From Selenomonadaceae bacterium (lineage in GTDB: Bacteria; Bacillota; Negativicutes; Selenomonadales; Selenomonadaceae), in the NCBI GenBank assembly GCA_017475745.1, contig JAFVEZ010000031.1, forward strand, positions 58,837-122,836: a stretch of DNA of 64,000 bases. The letters are read 5' to 3'. A program made the position numbers and the translations under genes. Position 1 is the first letter of the stretch. Each line of letters opens with the position of its first letter. Positions 18,236 through 27,132 of the stretch are shown piece after piece. The notes under the pieces were generated by a model. That model made no database searches. It saw nothing but the letters and a program-made list of their open reading frames with translations, and was not told the DNA's origin.

Positions 18236-19177
18236 ATGATTGCACAGATCAATAATTTGTTTCGACGAAACCTGCTTGCAAAGATTTCTTCCATTATAGC
18301 TGCAATCCTTCTCTGGATCATAGTTATGGATAATCAAAATCCCGTTATAGAGGGTTCGTACACCGTGCCGCTATCTTTTACGGAAGTGCCTGAAGGTTAT
18401 AAAGTCTTACACAATGACCAGACTATCAAGGTAAATCTTCGAGGTCCTCGTTCTTACTTTGTTAATTACGAATCTAAAGATTGTAGAGCTTATGCGAACC
18501 TCAACGGACTTGATGAGGGTAGCCATGAAGTTAATATCGAAGCCAAATTTCCTCAAGGATTTGAGCTTGTTTCAGTTGTACCAAATCAAACTCAAATCAA
18601 ACTTGATCCTTATATTGAGCGGCAAATGCCGGCAGATTTGATTGTAACAGGCGCAGCCGGAGCCAATGCAACCGTAACAAAGGTAACTCAATCGTCAGAT
18701 GTTGTAACTGTCATAGGTGCAAGAACTGCGGCAGAATCAGTAACCAGAGTTATCGGCTACGTTGGATTGTCCGGTAATAAAGAGGATTTCTCACTTCAAG
18801 TGCCAATGACAGCAATCAATGAGGACGGTCGAGCATTGCAAGATGTGAGAGTTGTACCGTCATTCATGAATGTTGAAGTAAAAATCACTCTTGGATTAAT
18901 GAAAAAGACTGTGCCGATTGAACCAGATATAGTAATGGCAGAAGGTTGGGAAATAGCAAAGATCACGCTGGATCCCGAACAGATTGAAATAGCTGGCCAA
19001 GAGACATTGGTCAATCCTATAGATAAGATTAAAACTCAAACTGTAACGGTGCCACTTGGTGAGACATCTATCAAGCAAACTCTAAATCTAGTTATACCAA
19101 ATGGAATAACAGTTAAATCAAATCAAATTGATCTTACTGTGGAACTCAAACAAAAGGTTACAAATAATCAGCCCTAA
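18236..19177 (+). CDS. cdaR: CdaR, YbbR-domain regulator of CdaA
   Basis: CdaR is a membrane-anchored extracytoplasmic protein that binds and modulates CdaA. The 313 residues start with a basic segment and one membrane helix (LAKISSIIAAILLWIIVM), followed by tandem YbbR domains. Each has the ending seen in VVTVIGAR and QIEIAGQE. ATG 18236 is preferred over GTG 18224 because AGGTGAGG lies 6 bases before it. The gap to cdaA is 19 bases. Confidence 0.92.
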   Translation: MIAQINNLFRRNLLAKISSIIAAILLWIIVMDNQNPVIEGSYTVPLSFTEVPEGYKVLHNDQTIKVNLRGPRSYFVNYESKDCRAYANLNGLDEGSHEVNIEAKFPQGFELVSVVPNQTQIKLDPYIERQMPADLIVTGAAGANATVTKVTQSSDVVTVIGARTAAESVTRVIGYVGLSGNKEDFSLQVPMTAINEDGRALQDVRVVPSFMNVEVKITLGLMKKTVPIEPDIVMAEGWEIAKITLDPEQIEIAGQETLVNPIDKIKTQTVTVPLGETSIKQTLNLVIPNGITVKSNQIDLTVELKQKVTNNQP

Positions 19178-19186
19178 GGAGACAAT

Positions 19187-19663
19187 ATGTTAGATTTTGA
19201 ACATCACAAAAATCCTCGTGTCAGACAGGCTTTTATGATCGCTAAAGAAGCACATAAATATCAGAAAGATAAGTCGGGTGCAGAGTATATAAATCACCCT
19301 GTTGCTGTTGCTTCCAACGTCGGAGATAATGTCTCAGCCATTATTCTTGCGCTTCTGCATGATGTCATTGAGGATCATTTCGATAAATATAATCTCAATA
19401 TACTCAAGCGCGAAGTTCATTTGAGTGTCTATGAAGTCGCTGCATTGAAGTTACTGACACATGACGAGAACGAGTCTTACTTTGATTATATCAAGAAGAT
19501 TAAATCCAATGAACTTGCCAAGATGGTTAAATTGGCAGATTTAAAACACAATTCTGATCGCAGTAGACTGTTGAATATTACTCGCAAAGATGAGGAACGT
19601 CTTAAAAAGTATGAAACCGCCATTAAAATGTTGAATGACACGGAGAATACTAATGCAGATTAA
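19187..19663 (+). CDS. HD-domain hydrolase related to RelA/SpoT and MESH1 (p)ppGpp hydrolases
   Basis: This stand-alone HD phosphohydrolase of 158 residues has the SpoT-type motif order: INHP, the metal-binding ALLHDVIED and KLADLKHN. These are the signatures of the manganese-dependent 3'-pyrophosphohydrolase domain that removes pyrophosphate from (p)ppGpp. No synthetase or TGS domain is present, so it resembles a small alarmone hydrolase. AAGGAG precedes the ATG, and it overlaps the next gene by 11 bases. Its place inside the c-di-AMP operon suggests a link between the two nucleotide signals, which is inference. Another nucleotide could be the substrate. Confidence 0.8.
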   Translation: MLDFEHHKNPRVRQAFMIAKEAHKYQKDKSGAEYINHPVAVASNVGDNVSAIILALLHDVIEDHFDKYNLNILKREVHLSVYEVAALKLLTHDENESYFDYIKKIKSNELAKMVKLADLKHNSDRSRLLNITRKDEERLKKYETAIKMLNDTENTNAD

Positions 19664-21227
19664 AAATTTGGCTGTCAATCTCAGTGACAACAAATCCCTT
19701 GTTGAGATTGCAGCAAAACATTTAAATATTTCTATAAAGAAGATTTCAAATGTCAAAATCCTTCGCAAAGCGATTGATGCACGGCGTCGTCATGGTTCTG
19801 AAATTAAATTCATTTACAATTTAGACGTTGAATTAATTGGTGAAGAAATAGTTAAAAATAAATACAAATCAAGTAAAAACGCAATATTTCACGTTACTCA
19901 TACTGAATTTAAACCCGTTGTTGTTGGCTTCGGTCCAGCGGGTATGTTTGCGGCATTGACTTTAGCAAAAGCCGGTCTAAATCCTTTGATATTTGAGCGC
20001 GGTGCTGACGTAGATAACAGACAAAAGGCAGTTGATAAATTCTTCAGTAGCGGCGATCTCGACACTAACTCCAATGTTCAATTCGGTGAGGGTGGTGCCG
20101 GTACGTTTAGTGATGGCAAATTGACCACACGTCTCAACGATGAATTGATGACTGACATTATAGAAACTTTTGTAGAAGCTGGGGCACCTAAAGAGATTCG
20201 ATATTTACAGAAGCCACACATAGGTACAGATAAGTTGAGAATAGTTGTCAAAAATATTCGTGAAAAGATTATTGCTCTTGGTGGCAAGGTCTTTTTTAAT
20301 GCTCAAATGACAGATATTGAGATTAAAGACGGCGCAGTTAAGGCGATCATCATCAATAATGAACAGAGATTTGAGACTGACTCTATATTCCTGGCGATTG
20401 GACATTCTGCGCGCGATACTTATGAAACGCTTATGAAACGTGGCGTTGAGATGGAAGCCAAAGCCTTTGCAATCGGCGTTAGGATTGAACACCCTCAAGA
20501 GATAATTGATCGTGCTCAATATGGTATCGATGCGGGCAATCCTAAGTTACCCGTTGCTGACTATATGTTGACATTCAAAGATGAGGTCAATAGGCGCGGC
20601 GCGTATACTTTTTGCATGTGTCCTGGTGGCCAAGTTGTCGCAGCTACTTCTGAATTAGGCGGAGTTGTCACGAATGGCATGAGTAATTTTAAACGTGATT
20701 CAGGTATCGCCAATGCTGCTGTCCTTACAACTGTTTCACCTACTGACTTCACTGACTTTGGTTACGATGCCCTCTGTGGAATGAGATTCCAACGTTATTA
20801 TGAGAAACTTGCCTTTGAGCTTGGAGACAGAGATTATCGAGCACCTGTACAGACGGTCGGCGACTTCTTGAGTGGTCGCGTGGGTTCAATACAATTCTTG
20901 ACGACACCAACCTATCCAATCGGCTTTAAGGCTGTTGATCTGCATAACTGTTTACCTAACTTTGTGACAACTACTCTTGAAGTCTCATTGAAAGCCTTCG
21001 ACGGTAAGATAAAAGGTTTCGCTGGTGAAGGTGTTGTTATGACGGGTATCGAAACAAGAACTTCTGCGCCTTGTCGAATACTCCGCAGCAAAGATGACTA
21101 TCAATCAGTCAACACAAAAGGTCTCTACCCTATCGGTGAAGGTGCTGGATATTCTGGTGGTATTATGAGTTCTGCTCTCGACGGAATGAAGGCAGCTATG
21201 TCGATATTGAGGTATAATGATAAATGA
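19653..21227 (+). CDS. FAD-dependent oxidoreductase (COG2509 family)
   Basis: This protein of about 524 residues belongs to the conserved NAD(P)/FAD dehydrogenase family often found in Firmicutes, of unclear substrate. Residues about 90-120 hold the dinucleotide fold VVVGFGPAGMFAALTLAKAG. Next come QFGEGGAGTFSDGKLTTR and the FAD-contact region ending YPIGEGAGYSGGIMSSALDG. CMCPGG contains conserved Cys residues near the flavin. An N-terminal region of about 85 residues (DARRRHGSEIKFIY) is typical of the family. ATG 19653 has CGGAG 7 bases upstream and overlaps the HD gene, implying coupled translation. Confidence 0.85.
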   Translation: MQIKNLAVNLSDNKSLVEIAAKHLNISIKKISNVKILRKAIDARRRHGSEIKFIYNLDVELIGEEIVKNKYKSSKNAIFHVTHTEFKPVVVGFGPAGMFAALTLAKAGLNPLIFERGADVDNRQKAVDKFFSSGDLDTNSNVQFGEGGAGTFSDGKLTTRLNDELMTDIIETFVEAGAPKEIRYLQKPHIGTDKLRIVVKNIREKIIALGGKVFFNAQMTDIEIKDGAVKAIIINNEQRFETDSIFLAIGHSARDTYETLMKRGVEMEAKAFAIGVRIEHPQEIIDRAQYGIDAGNPKLPVADYMLTFKDEVNRRGAYTFCMCPGGQVVAATSELGGVVTNGMSNFKRDSGIANAAVLTTVSPTDFTDFGYDALCGMRFQRYYEKLAFELGDRDYRAPVQTVGDFLSGRVGSIQFLTTPTYPIGFKAVDLHNCLPNFVTTTLEVSLKAFDGKIKGFAGEGVVMTGIETRTSAPCRILRSKDDYQSVNTKGLYPIGEGAGYSGGIMSSALDGMKAAMSILRYNDK

Positions 21228-21287
21228 ACAGAGTGTAAACCATTTGACAAAATGATGAGATAAAAAATTTAATTTGGAGGAGAATAA

Positions 21288-22628
21288 ATGCCCAGATTAT
21301 TTGGAACTGACGGCGTGAGAGGTAAAGCCAACTCAGAGTTGACACCTGAACTCGCCTATAAACTTGGTCGTGCTGCAACTATATATTTCGGAAAGGAATC
21401 AAAATCCACACCTACTGTCTTGATTGGCCGTGATACTCGCGTCTCCGGTGAGATGCTTGAAGCGGCGCTCATTGCAGGCATTTGCAGTGCCGGTGGTCGC
21501 GCTATTGCTGCAGGTGTTATTCCCACGCCTGCCGTTGCCTATCTTGCCAGGAAGTTAGAAACCAAGGCAGGAATAGTCATTTCTGCCTCTCACAATCCAT
21601 TCTATGACAATGGTATCAAGTTCTTCGGTGGCGACGGCTATAAGCTACCCGATGCCGTTGAGGACGAGATTGAGACGATTGTTCACGCGATTGAAGCTAA
21701 TGATGACTTTCCACGTCCGACTGATGAGAAGCTCTGTCATGTCGAATATCGTCACAACTTGCTTGAGGATTATATCAACTTTGTACTTCAAACAACCGAC
21801 CAGCGTCTTGACGGTATGAAGATTGTCCTTGATTGTGCCAATGGTGCGGCTTATGAAGCTATGCCGGAAATCCTTCAGAGACTAGGTGCCGAAGTTATAG
21901 CATTTGGCACCAATCCCAATGGGATTAACATCAACGATAACTGTGGATCAACCCACATTGAGAACCTTCGCCAAGTAGTTGTTGACAATCACGCTGATCT
22001 AGGTATTGCTCACGACGGCGATGCTGACCGCTGTCTCTGTGTCGACAATGAAGGTCACATCATTGACGGCGATCACATTCTCGTCATTTGTGCCACTGAG
22101 ATGATGAGAGCCAACAAACTACCTCACAATACCGTTGTCACTACTGTAATGGCGAATATCGGTTTTAGACAGGCAATACAAAATCTTGGCTGTAAGTTTG
22201 AAATCACTAAAGTCGGAGATCGCTATGTTCTCGAAAACATGCTCAAGAATGGCTATATCCTTGGTGGTGAACAATCTGGTCATATTATCTTCACTGAGCA
22301 CTCAACGACTGGCGATGGACTCATCACTGCTCTTCAAGTACTGTCTGCAATCAGGCACACCGGCAAGAAAGCTGCGGAACTTAACAGACTTATGACTACT
22401 TATCCGCAAGTCTTACTCAATATCAGAGTCAAAGACAAGACCGCTTACGAACAAGAGACCGTACAGGAAGCTATAAAAAAGGCCGAAGCTGAACTCGGTG
22501 ACAACGGTCGAATATTAGTGAGAGCTTCGGGAACCGAGCCTTTGATTAGGGTTATGGCTGAAGGTCCTAATCAGGAGCAACTTGAGACCATTTGTCGTCG
22601 CATTGTTAGCGTAATTGAAGCGGTATGA
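21288..22628 (+). CDS. glmM: Phosphoglucosamine mutase
   Basis: GlmM converts glucosamine-6-phosphate to glucosamine-1-phosphate for UDP-GlcNAc, peptidoglycan and LPS. The 446 residues show LFGTDGVRG, the phospho-serine loop VISASHNPFYDNGIK, the Mg site DGDADRC, the sugar loop GGEQSGHI and the phosphate loop RASGTEPLIRV. Length and motifs are canonical. GGAGG lies upstream. It closes the cda operon, and GlmM is a known partner and regulator of CdaA in related bacteria. Confidence 0.97.
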   Translation: MPRLFGTDGVRGKANSELTPELAYKLGRAATIYFGKESKSTPTVLIGRDTRVSGEMLEAALIAGICSAGGRAIAAGVIPTPAVAYLARKLETKAGIVISASHNPFYDNGIKFFGGDGYKLPDAVEDEIETIVHAIEANDDFPRPTDEKLCHVEYRHNLLEDYINFVLQTTDQRLDGMKIVLDCANGAAYEAMPEILQRLGAEVIAFGTNPNGININDNCGSTHIENLRQVVVDNHADLGIAHDGDADRCLCVDNEGHIIDGDHILVICATEMMRANKLPHNTVVTTVMANIGFRQAIQNLGCKFEITKVGDRYVLENMLKNGYILGGEQSGHIIFTEHSTTGDGLITALQVLSAIRHTGKKAAELNRLMTTYPQVLLNIRVKDKTAYEQETVQEAIKKAEAELGDNGRILVRASGTEPLIRVMAEGPNQEQLETICRRIVSVIEAV

Positions 22629-22644
22629 GGAGCCGGTGTAGAAA

Positions 22645-23289
22645 TTGGAAAAGTTACTAGATATGACTTTGCTGATCTGTCAAGGCGCAGTCGTTACACT
22701 TGAGATATTCGTTATAACATTGATGTTATCGTTACCAATAGGCGGACTGGCAGCACTGGGTAGACTGTCTAAATTTAAGCCGCTGAGTCTGCTAATGGAG
22801 TTTTACGTCTGGATTATGCGCGGTACGCCGCTAATGTTGCAACTGCTATTCGTCTACTTCGCCCTGCCAATGGTTGGAATCAAGCTGCCGGATATTGCCG
22901 CAGCGCTTTTGGCGTTTACACTTAACTATGCTGCCTACTTTGCAGAGATATTCCGCGCCGGACTTCAAGCCATACCTCGTGGACAGTTTGAGGCGGCTCA
23001 CGTTCTTGGTCTACCTCATTGGCACACAATGAAGCGTATAGTTTTTCCACAAGTGCTGCGAATAGTATTGCCACCAATCTCAAACGAGACTATCAACCTC
23101 GTCAAGGACACTTCACTGATATACATCTTGGCAATGAATGACCTCTTGAGGGTAGCAAGGACGATAGTGCAGCGCGAGTTTGACATGACGCCATTTGTAA
23201 TCGCCGGTGCTTTCTACCTTGTGATGACAGCAGCATTAACTTGGGCGTTCAAAAAGTTGGAGGCATACTATGGCAAATACGATGCTTGA
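22645..23289 (+). CDS. Polar amino acid ABC transporter permease (HisM/GlnP family)
   Basis: This 214-residue inner-membrane protein with about five helices has the family signature. [33 protein letters not shown] and the EAA-loop region [25 protein letters not shown] contact the ATPase. It would form the pore of an importer for glutamine, histidine or related amino acids. The start is TTG at 22645, 16 bases after glmM. It overlaps the ATPase gene by 20 bases. No substrate-binding protein lies nearby, and its ATPase partner carries a premature stop. Confidence 0.88.
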   Translation: MEKLLDMTLLICQGAVVTLEIFVITLMLSLPIGGLAALGRLSKFKPLSLLMEFYVWIMRGTPLMLQLLFVYFALPMVGIKLPDIAAALLAFTLNYAAYFAEIFRAGLQAIPRGQFEAAHVLGLPHWHTMKRIVFPQVLRIVLPPISNETINLVKDTSLIYILAMNDLLRVARTIVQREFDMTPFVIAGAFYLVMTAALTWAFKKLEAYYGKYDA

Positions 23290-24019
23290 ATTGACGGGTA
23301 TACATAAATCCTTCGGCGATAATCAAGTACTCAGAGGTATTGATTTAGTTGTTGAGAAGGGCGAAGTGCTTGCTGTACTTGGACCTTCCGGCAGTGGTAA
23401 ATCTACAATGCTCAGATGTATTAATCACCTTGAGACCATTGACAAGGGCAATATTCAGATTAAAGGTCAAACTCTTGTTGAAGGTGGCATTTATGTTGAT
23501 AGTAATCGTCAACGTGAAGTCCTTGCAGCGACCGGTATGGTCTTTCAGCAGTTTAATCTCTTTCCGCATATGACAGTTTTGGAGAATCTCATTGAAGCTC
23601 CAATCTATGTCAAGGGCATTGCAAAAGAGGAAGCAATCAAAATTGCTGAAAATTTGCTTGCTAAAGTTGGATTAAGTGAAGTTAGAGATCGCTATCCTGC
23701 ACGATTGAGCGGCGGTCAACAACAGAGAGTTGCCATTGCTCGCGCTTTAGCAATGAAGCCCGACATTCTACTGTTTGATGAGCCAACCTCAGCACTTGAT
23801 CCGGAACTCACTGGAGAGGTTTTAAAGACCATGCGTGATCTTGCAGCGTAACATATGACAATGGTCGTTGTGACACATGAGATGGCATTTGCAAGAGAAG
23901 CAGCAAGCAGAGTTATCTTCATGGCAGGTGGAGTGATCGTCGAAGAGAATGAGCCACAAACCTTCTTTAACAATCCTAAAGAAGAGCGCACTAGGGCTTT
24001 TCTTCGCAATATGCTTTAA
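23270..24019 (+). pseudogene. Polar amino acid ABC transporter ATPase (GlnQ/HisP type) with an internal TAA
   Basis: The frame reads 193 codons with Walker [11 protein letters not shown]-loop [12 protein letters not shown], signature [15 protein letters not shown] and Walker [13 protein letters not shown]. It then meets TAA at 23849-23851. The same frame continues without shift for 55 codons: [18 protein letters not shown], which holds the H-loop histidine, then the family ending, stopping at 24017-24019. The whole is 249 codons, the normal family length. TAA stands where homologues usually have Glu or Asp before the MT(M/V)VVVTHEM segment, so GAA to TAA is a likely single change. Without the H-loop the truncated product should not hydrolyse ATP properly. 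Readthrough, re-start at ATG 23855, or a sequencing error are alternatives. Confidence 0.85.
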
Positions 24020-24041
24020 ACTTAAAGGAAGGAATTGATAC

Positions 24042-24512
24042 ATGGAAGTAATTGAAGGAAAAATTAATAGTGCAATATCTTTTGCAAAGACAATAGAAGA
24101 TACGGCACGATCTCAGATTCAACGAATGTGTGATTATGAGTTTACTCGTGACAGCAAGATTAGGATCATGCCAGATGTCCACGCAGGCATGGGCTGCACA
24201 ATCGGTACGACTATGACTGTCACTGACAAAGTTGTGCCGAATATCGTTGGCGTTGACATTGGCTGCGGAATGTACACGGTAAATCTCGGTAAAGATGATA
24301 TTGATCTTGAGCGTTTTGACGAAGCAGCTCATTTTATTCCTTCTGGTCGTAACGTTTGGGAAGGTCGCAAAGAGCATTTTGACTTACAGCAGCTTAAATG
24401 TTACCGCAGTTTAAATGATGCTAGGCGTATGGAACGATCTCTTGGAACGCTGGGTGGCGGCAATCACTTCATTGAGATTAAACCCGTCTACAACTTCAAA
24501 GCAGCAGATTGA
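24042..24512 (+). pseudogene. rtcB: RtcB RNA ligase, N-terminal fragment only
   Basis: RtcB ligates RNA ends with 2',3'-cyclic phosphate using GTP and Mn. These 156 residues match its N-terminal part: SKIRIMPDVHAGMGCTIGTTM, GVDIGCGMYTV and GTLGGGNHFIEI carry the first metal ligands. The match stops after FIEIK, is replaced by PVYNFKAAD, and ends, whereas RtcB usually runs about 390-480 residues. The C-terminal half with the His that receives GMP is missing, and topB begins 10 bases later. There is no downstream remnant, so this is a deletion rather than a point stop. A good ribosome site remains, so a non-ligase protein may still be made. Confidence 0.8.
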
Positions 24513-24521
24513 GGTAGATAT

Positions 24522-26630
24522 ATGAGATTATACATTGCTGAGAAGCCTAGTATGGGTCGAGAGATTGCCAAATGTCTCAAGACACCTCACGACACCGGCA
24601 ACAAAGGCTATATTGCAACTGGTGAGGGCGTCGTCACTTGGCTCTATGGTCACGTCTTGCGCCAAGCCGAGCCTGAGGAGTATGATCCCAAATACAAGAA
24701 CTGGAATATCTTGGACTTGCCGATTGTTCCAAGTAATTGGAAGATGATTATTGATCCCAAAGCAAATCAGCAGTTCTATATTGTCAAGCGATTAATCAGT
24801 GAAGCTGATGAGATTGTCCATGCGGGCGATCCAGACCGTGAAGGTCAGCTTCTTGTCGACGAAGTTCTTGACTATGTTGGCAATAAGAAGCCGGTTAAGC
24901 GGATACTACTCAATGCTCTCGACGCAAGAAGTATCAAGAGTGCAAATGCTGATCTCCGCGACAATGCCGACTTCTTCAATCTCAAGCAGTCAGCTCTGGC
25001 TAGGTCGAGAGCGGACTGGCTAATTGGAATGAATCTTTCAAGAGCTTACACTTTGGCGGCGCGTCGTGCAGGTTACAAAAGATTAGTGCTGCCGATTGGT
25101 CGAGTTAAGACGCCGACACTTGCCTTGGTTGTACGTCGTGAGCGTGAGATAGAGAACTTCAAGCCGACTGACTACTACTTGATTCGTGCTGATTTCAAAC
25201 ATGAGAACGGTGATTTTACCGCTCAATGGGTACCCAAGATTGACAAGTCAAATAAGCAGTACTTCGACGATAGTAAGAGATTAATAAACAAGGACTTTGC
25301 CGATGAGATGCTCAAGAAGTTCAAGGTAAAACCTCACGATGGCAAAGTTAGTTTGTATGAGACCAAGGAGAAGAAGGACTGGCAACCTCTTCCGTTTTCG
25401 CTCTCTGCACTGCAAGTCATGGCAGGAAAGCAACTTGGGTATGCACCTCAGAAAATCCTTGACACCGCTCAAAGTCTCTACGAGAAGAAGTTGACTACTT
25501 ATCCGCGTTCCGATTGCTCATATCTGCCGCCAAATCAATTTAAAGATGCTCAGATAATCCTTGACAACCTAGCAAAAGTCAACAATCAGAAGTTTTCAAA
25601 CTGGGCGACAAATGCTAATTCCACTATGAAGAGCCGTGCTTGGAATAAGTCCAAAATCACCGCTCATCACGCCATCATTCCGACAACCAAGCAGGCGCCT
25701 TTGGAATCTCTCAGCGATATTGAGCGCAATATTTATCTGTTGATAGCTCGGCAGTATATCGCGCAGTTCTATCCAGAGTTTATTTATGACGAAACTACAG
25801 TCAATGTTGACTACAAAGACGAGACCTTCACCGTCAAGGGTAAAGTCACCAAGCAACTCGGTTGGAAAGAGTTATTTGCGAATTGGCAAAATGTCAAGAC
25901 CAACGAAGACGAAGTTGAGATGATGTTGCCGAAGATGTCGAAAGGTGATTCTGTCGAATACCAGAAGGGCAGCGCATTAAAGAAGACCACCAAACCGCCA
26001 CCAAGATTCACGCCGGCAACATTGATTCAAGGAATGAAAGAGATTCACAAATACGTCAAGAGCGAAGCAGCGAAGAAACAACTCAAAGATGTCTATGGTA
26101 TCGGTACCGAGGCAACGCGGGCAACTATTATTGACGATTTAATCAAGCGTCAATTTTTAACTACAACAGGCAAAGCAAAGGTCCTAAAACCAACGGAGCA
26201 GGCCTATTTGCTGGTGGATGCTCTGCCGGACGAGATGACTTATCCTGATGCCACCGCAGTTTGGGAAGATAAGCTGCACTCTATGTCCGAAGGTGAAGGC
26301 ACGCTACAAGAGTTTCTCAAAGGTCAAGTCAAATTCACTGAAGAACTTTGCGAAAAGGCAACTCAATGTGAGATTAAAACTGCGCCACCCTCTGAAGGTA
26401 CTGAATATAAGCCTGTTGTGAGTGATATTAAGTGTCCATTGTGTAAGAGAGGTTTTATGGTTAAGCGCAGGAGAAGAAGTGACAATAACGAGTTCTGGGG
26501 CTGCTCAAACTATCCTAAATGTAAAATGGCTTGTAATGACAAGGAAGGGCAACCTAATTTGGAAGAAGCGATGATGAGACTGCAAAAGCAACAAGAAAGA
26601 GGTTATGTTAATGCAAGAAGTGAGAATTGA
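24522..26630 (+). CDS. topB: DNA topoisomerase III
   Basis: TopB is a type IA topoisomerase that decatenates DNA and resolves recombination intermediates. The 702 residues begin [16 protein letters not shown] (TOPRIM), followed by [12 protein letters not shown] with the metal-binding acidic cluster. The catalytic Tyr is in [12 protein letters not shown] (near residue 326), and [12 protein letters not shown] follows. A C-terminal four-cysteine zinc ribbon ([12 protein letters not shown] with [13 protein letters not shown]) binds single-stranded DNA. GAGG precedes the ATG. It overlaps the next gene by 20 bases. Confidence 0.95.
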   Translation: MRLYIAEKPSMGREIAKCLKTPHDTGNKGYIATGEGVVTWLYGHVLRQAEPEEYDPKYKNWNILDLPIVPSNWKMIIDPKANQQFYIVKRLISEADEIVHAGDPDREGQLLVDEVLDYVGNKKPVKRILLNALDARSIKSANADLRDNADFFNLKQSALARSRADWLIGMNLSRAYTLAARRAGYKRLVLPIGRVKTPTLALVVRREREIENFKPTDYYLIRADFKHENGDFTAQWVPKIDKSNKQYFDDSKRLINKDFADEMLKKFKVKPHDGKVSLYETKEKKDWQPLPFSLSALQVMAGKQLGYAPQKILDTAQSLYEKKLTTYPRSDCSYLPPNQFKDAQIILDNLAKVNNQKFSNWATNANSTMKSRAWNKSKITAHHAIIPTTKQAPLESLSDIERNIYLLIARQYIAQFYPEFIYDETTVNVDYKDETFTVKGKVTKQLGWKELFANWQNVKTNEDEVEMMLPKMSKGDSVEYQKGSALKKTTKPPPRFTPATLIQGMKEIHKYVKSEAAKKQLKDVYGIGTEATRATIIDDLIKRQFLTTTGKAKVLKPTEQAYLLVDALPDEMTYPDATAVWEDKLHSMSEGEGTLQEFLKGQVKFTEELCEKATQCEIKTAPPSEGTEYKPVVSDIKCPLCKRGFMVKRRRRSDNNEFWGCSNYPKCKMACNDKEGQPNLEEAMMRLQKQQERGYVNARSEN

Positions 26631-27132
26631 CTTGAGAACTCAAAACTTTGAACGTAAGAGTGAGAGTATCAGAAGCAATCAACTTTGCTTCAAAATCAAT
26701 AACACCATGCCAAAGACGCCGGAATGTGAAAATCTGATTAGAGAACTGTTTCCAGATATGGGCGAAGAATCAAGTATCATGCCGCCACTTCAAGTCAACC
26801 TCGCCAACCAGGTGCATATTGGAAATCGAGTCTCCATAATGTATAATCTCCTCTGTATGAGTGCTGGCGGCATCACCATTGACGATGACGTGATGATTGC
26901 GGCAAATGTATCATTAATCAGCAACAATCACGACTTCAATGAGCGACAGATCATCACTTGTAAGCCAATTCATATTTGCCGCAATGTTTGGATTGGCGCA
27001 AATGCGACGATCTTACCAGGTGTCACGATTGGCGAAAATGCAGTTGTCGCTGCGGGTGCTGTCGTCTCTAAAGATGTACCTGCAAATGTTGTTGTTGGCG
27101 GTGTTCCTGCCAAAATCATTAAGAAGTTGTAA
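26611..27132 (+). CDS. Left-handed beta-helix O-acetyltransferase (maltose/galactoside acetyltransferase family)
   Basis: This 173-residue protein is built of hexapeptide repeats ([59 protein letters not shown]) with the catalytic His in SNNHDF. It transfers acetyl groups from acetyl-CoA to a sugar hydroxyl in the cytoplasm. ATG 26611 is chosen because AGAGG lies 8 bases upstream. An ATG at 26605 is too close to that site. Placed before lipid- and capsule-sugar genes, it may decorate a surface glycan, but free sugars are also possible substrates. Confidence 0.85.
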   Translation: MQEVRIDLRTQNFERKSESIRSNQLCFKINNTMPKTPECENLIRELFPDMGEESSIMPPLQVNLANQVHIGNRVSIMYNLLCMSAGGITIDDDVMIAANVSLISNNHDFNERQIITCKPIHICRNVWIGANATILPGVTIGENAVVAAGAVVSKDVPANVVVGGVPAKIIKKL

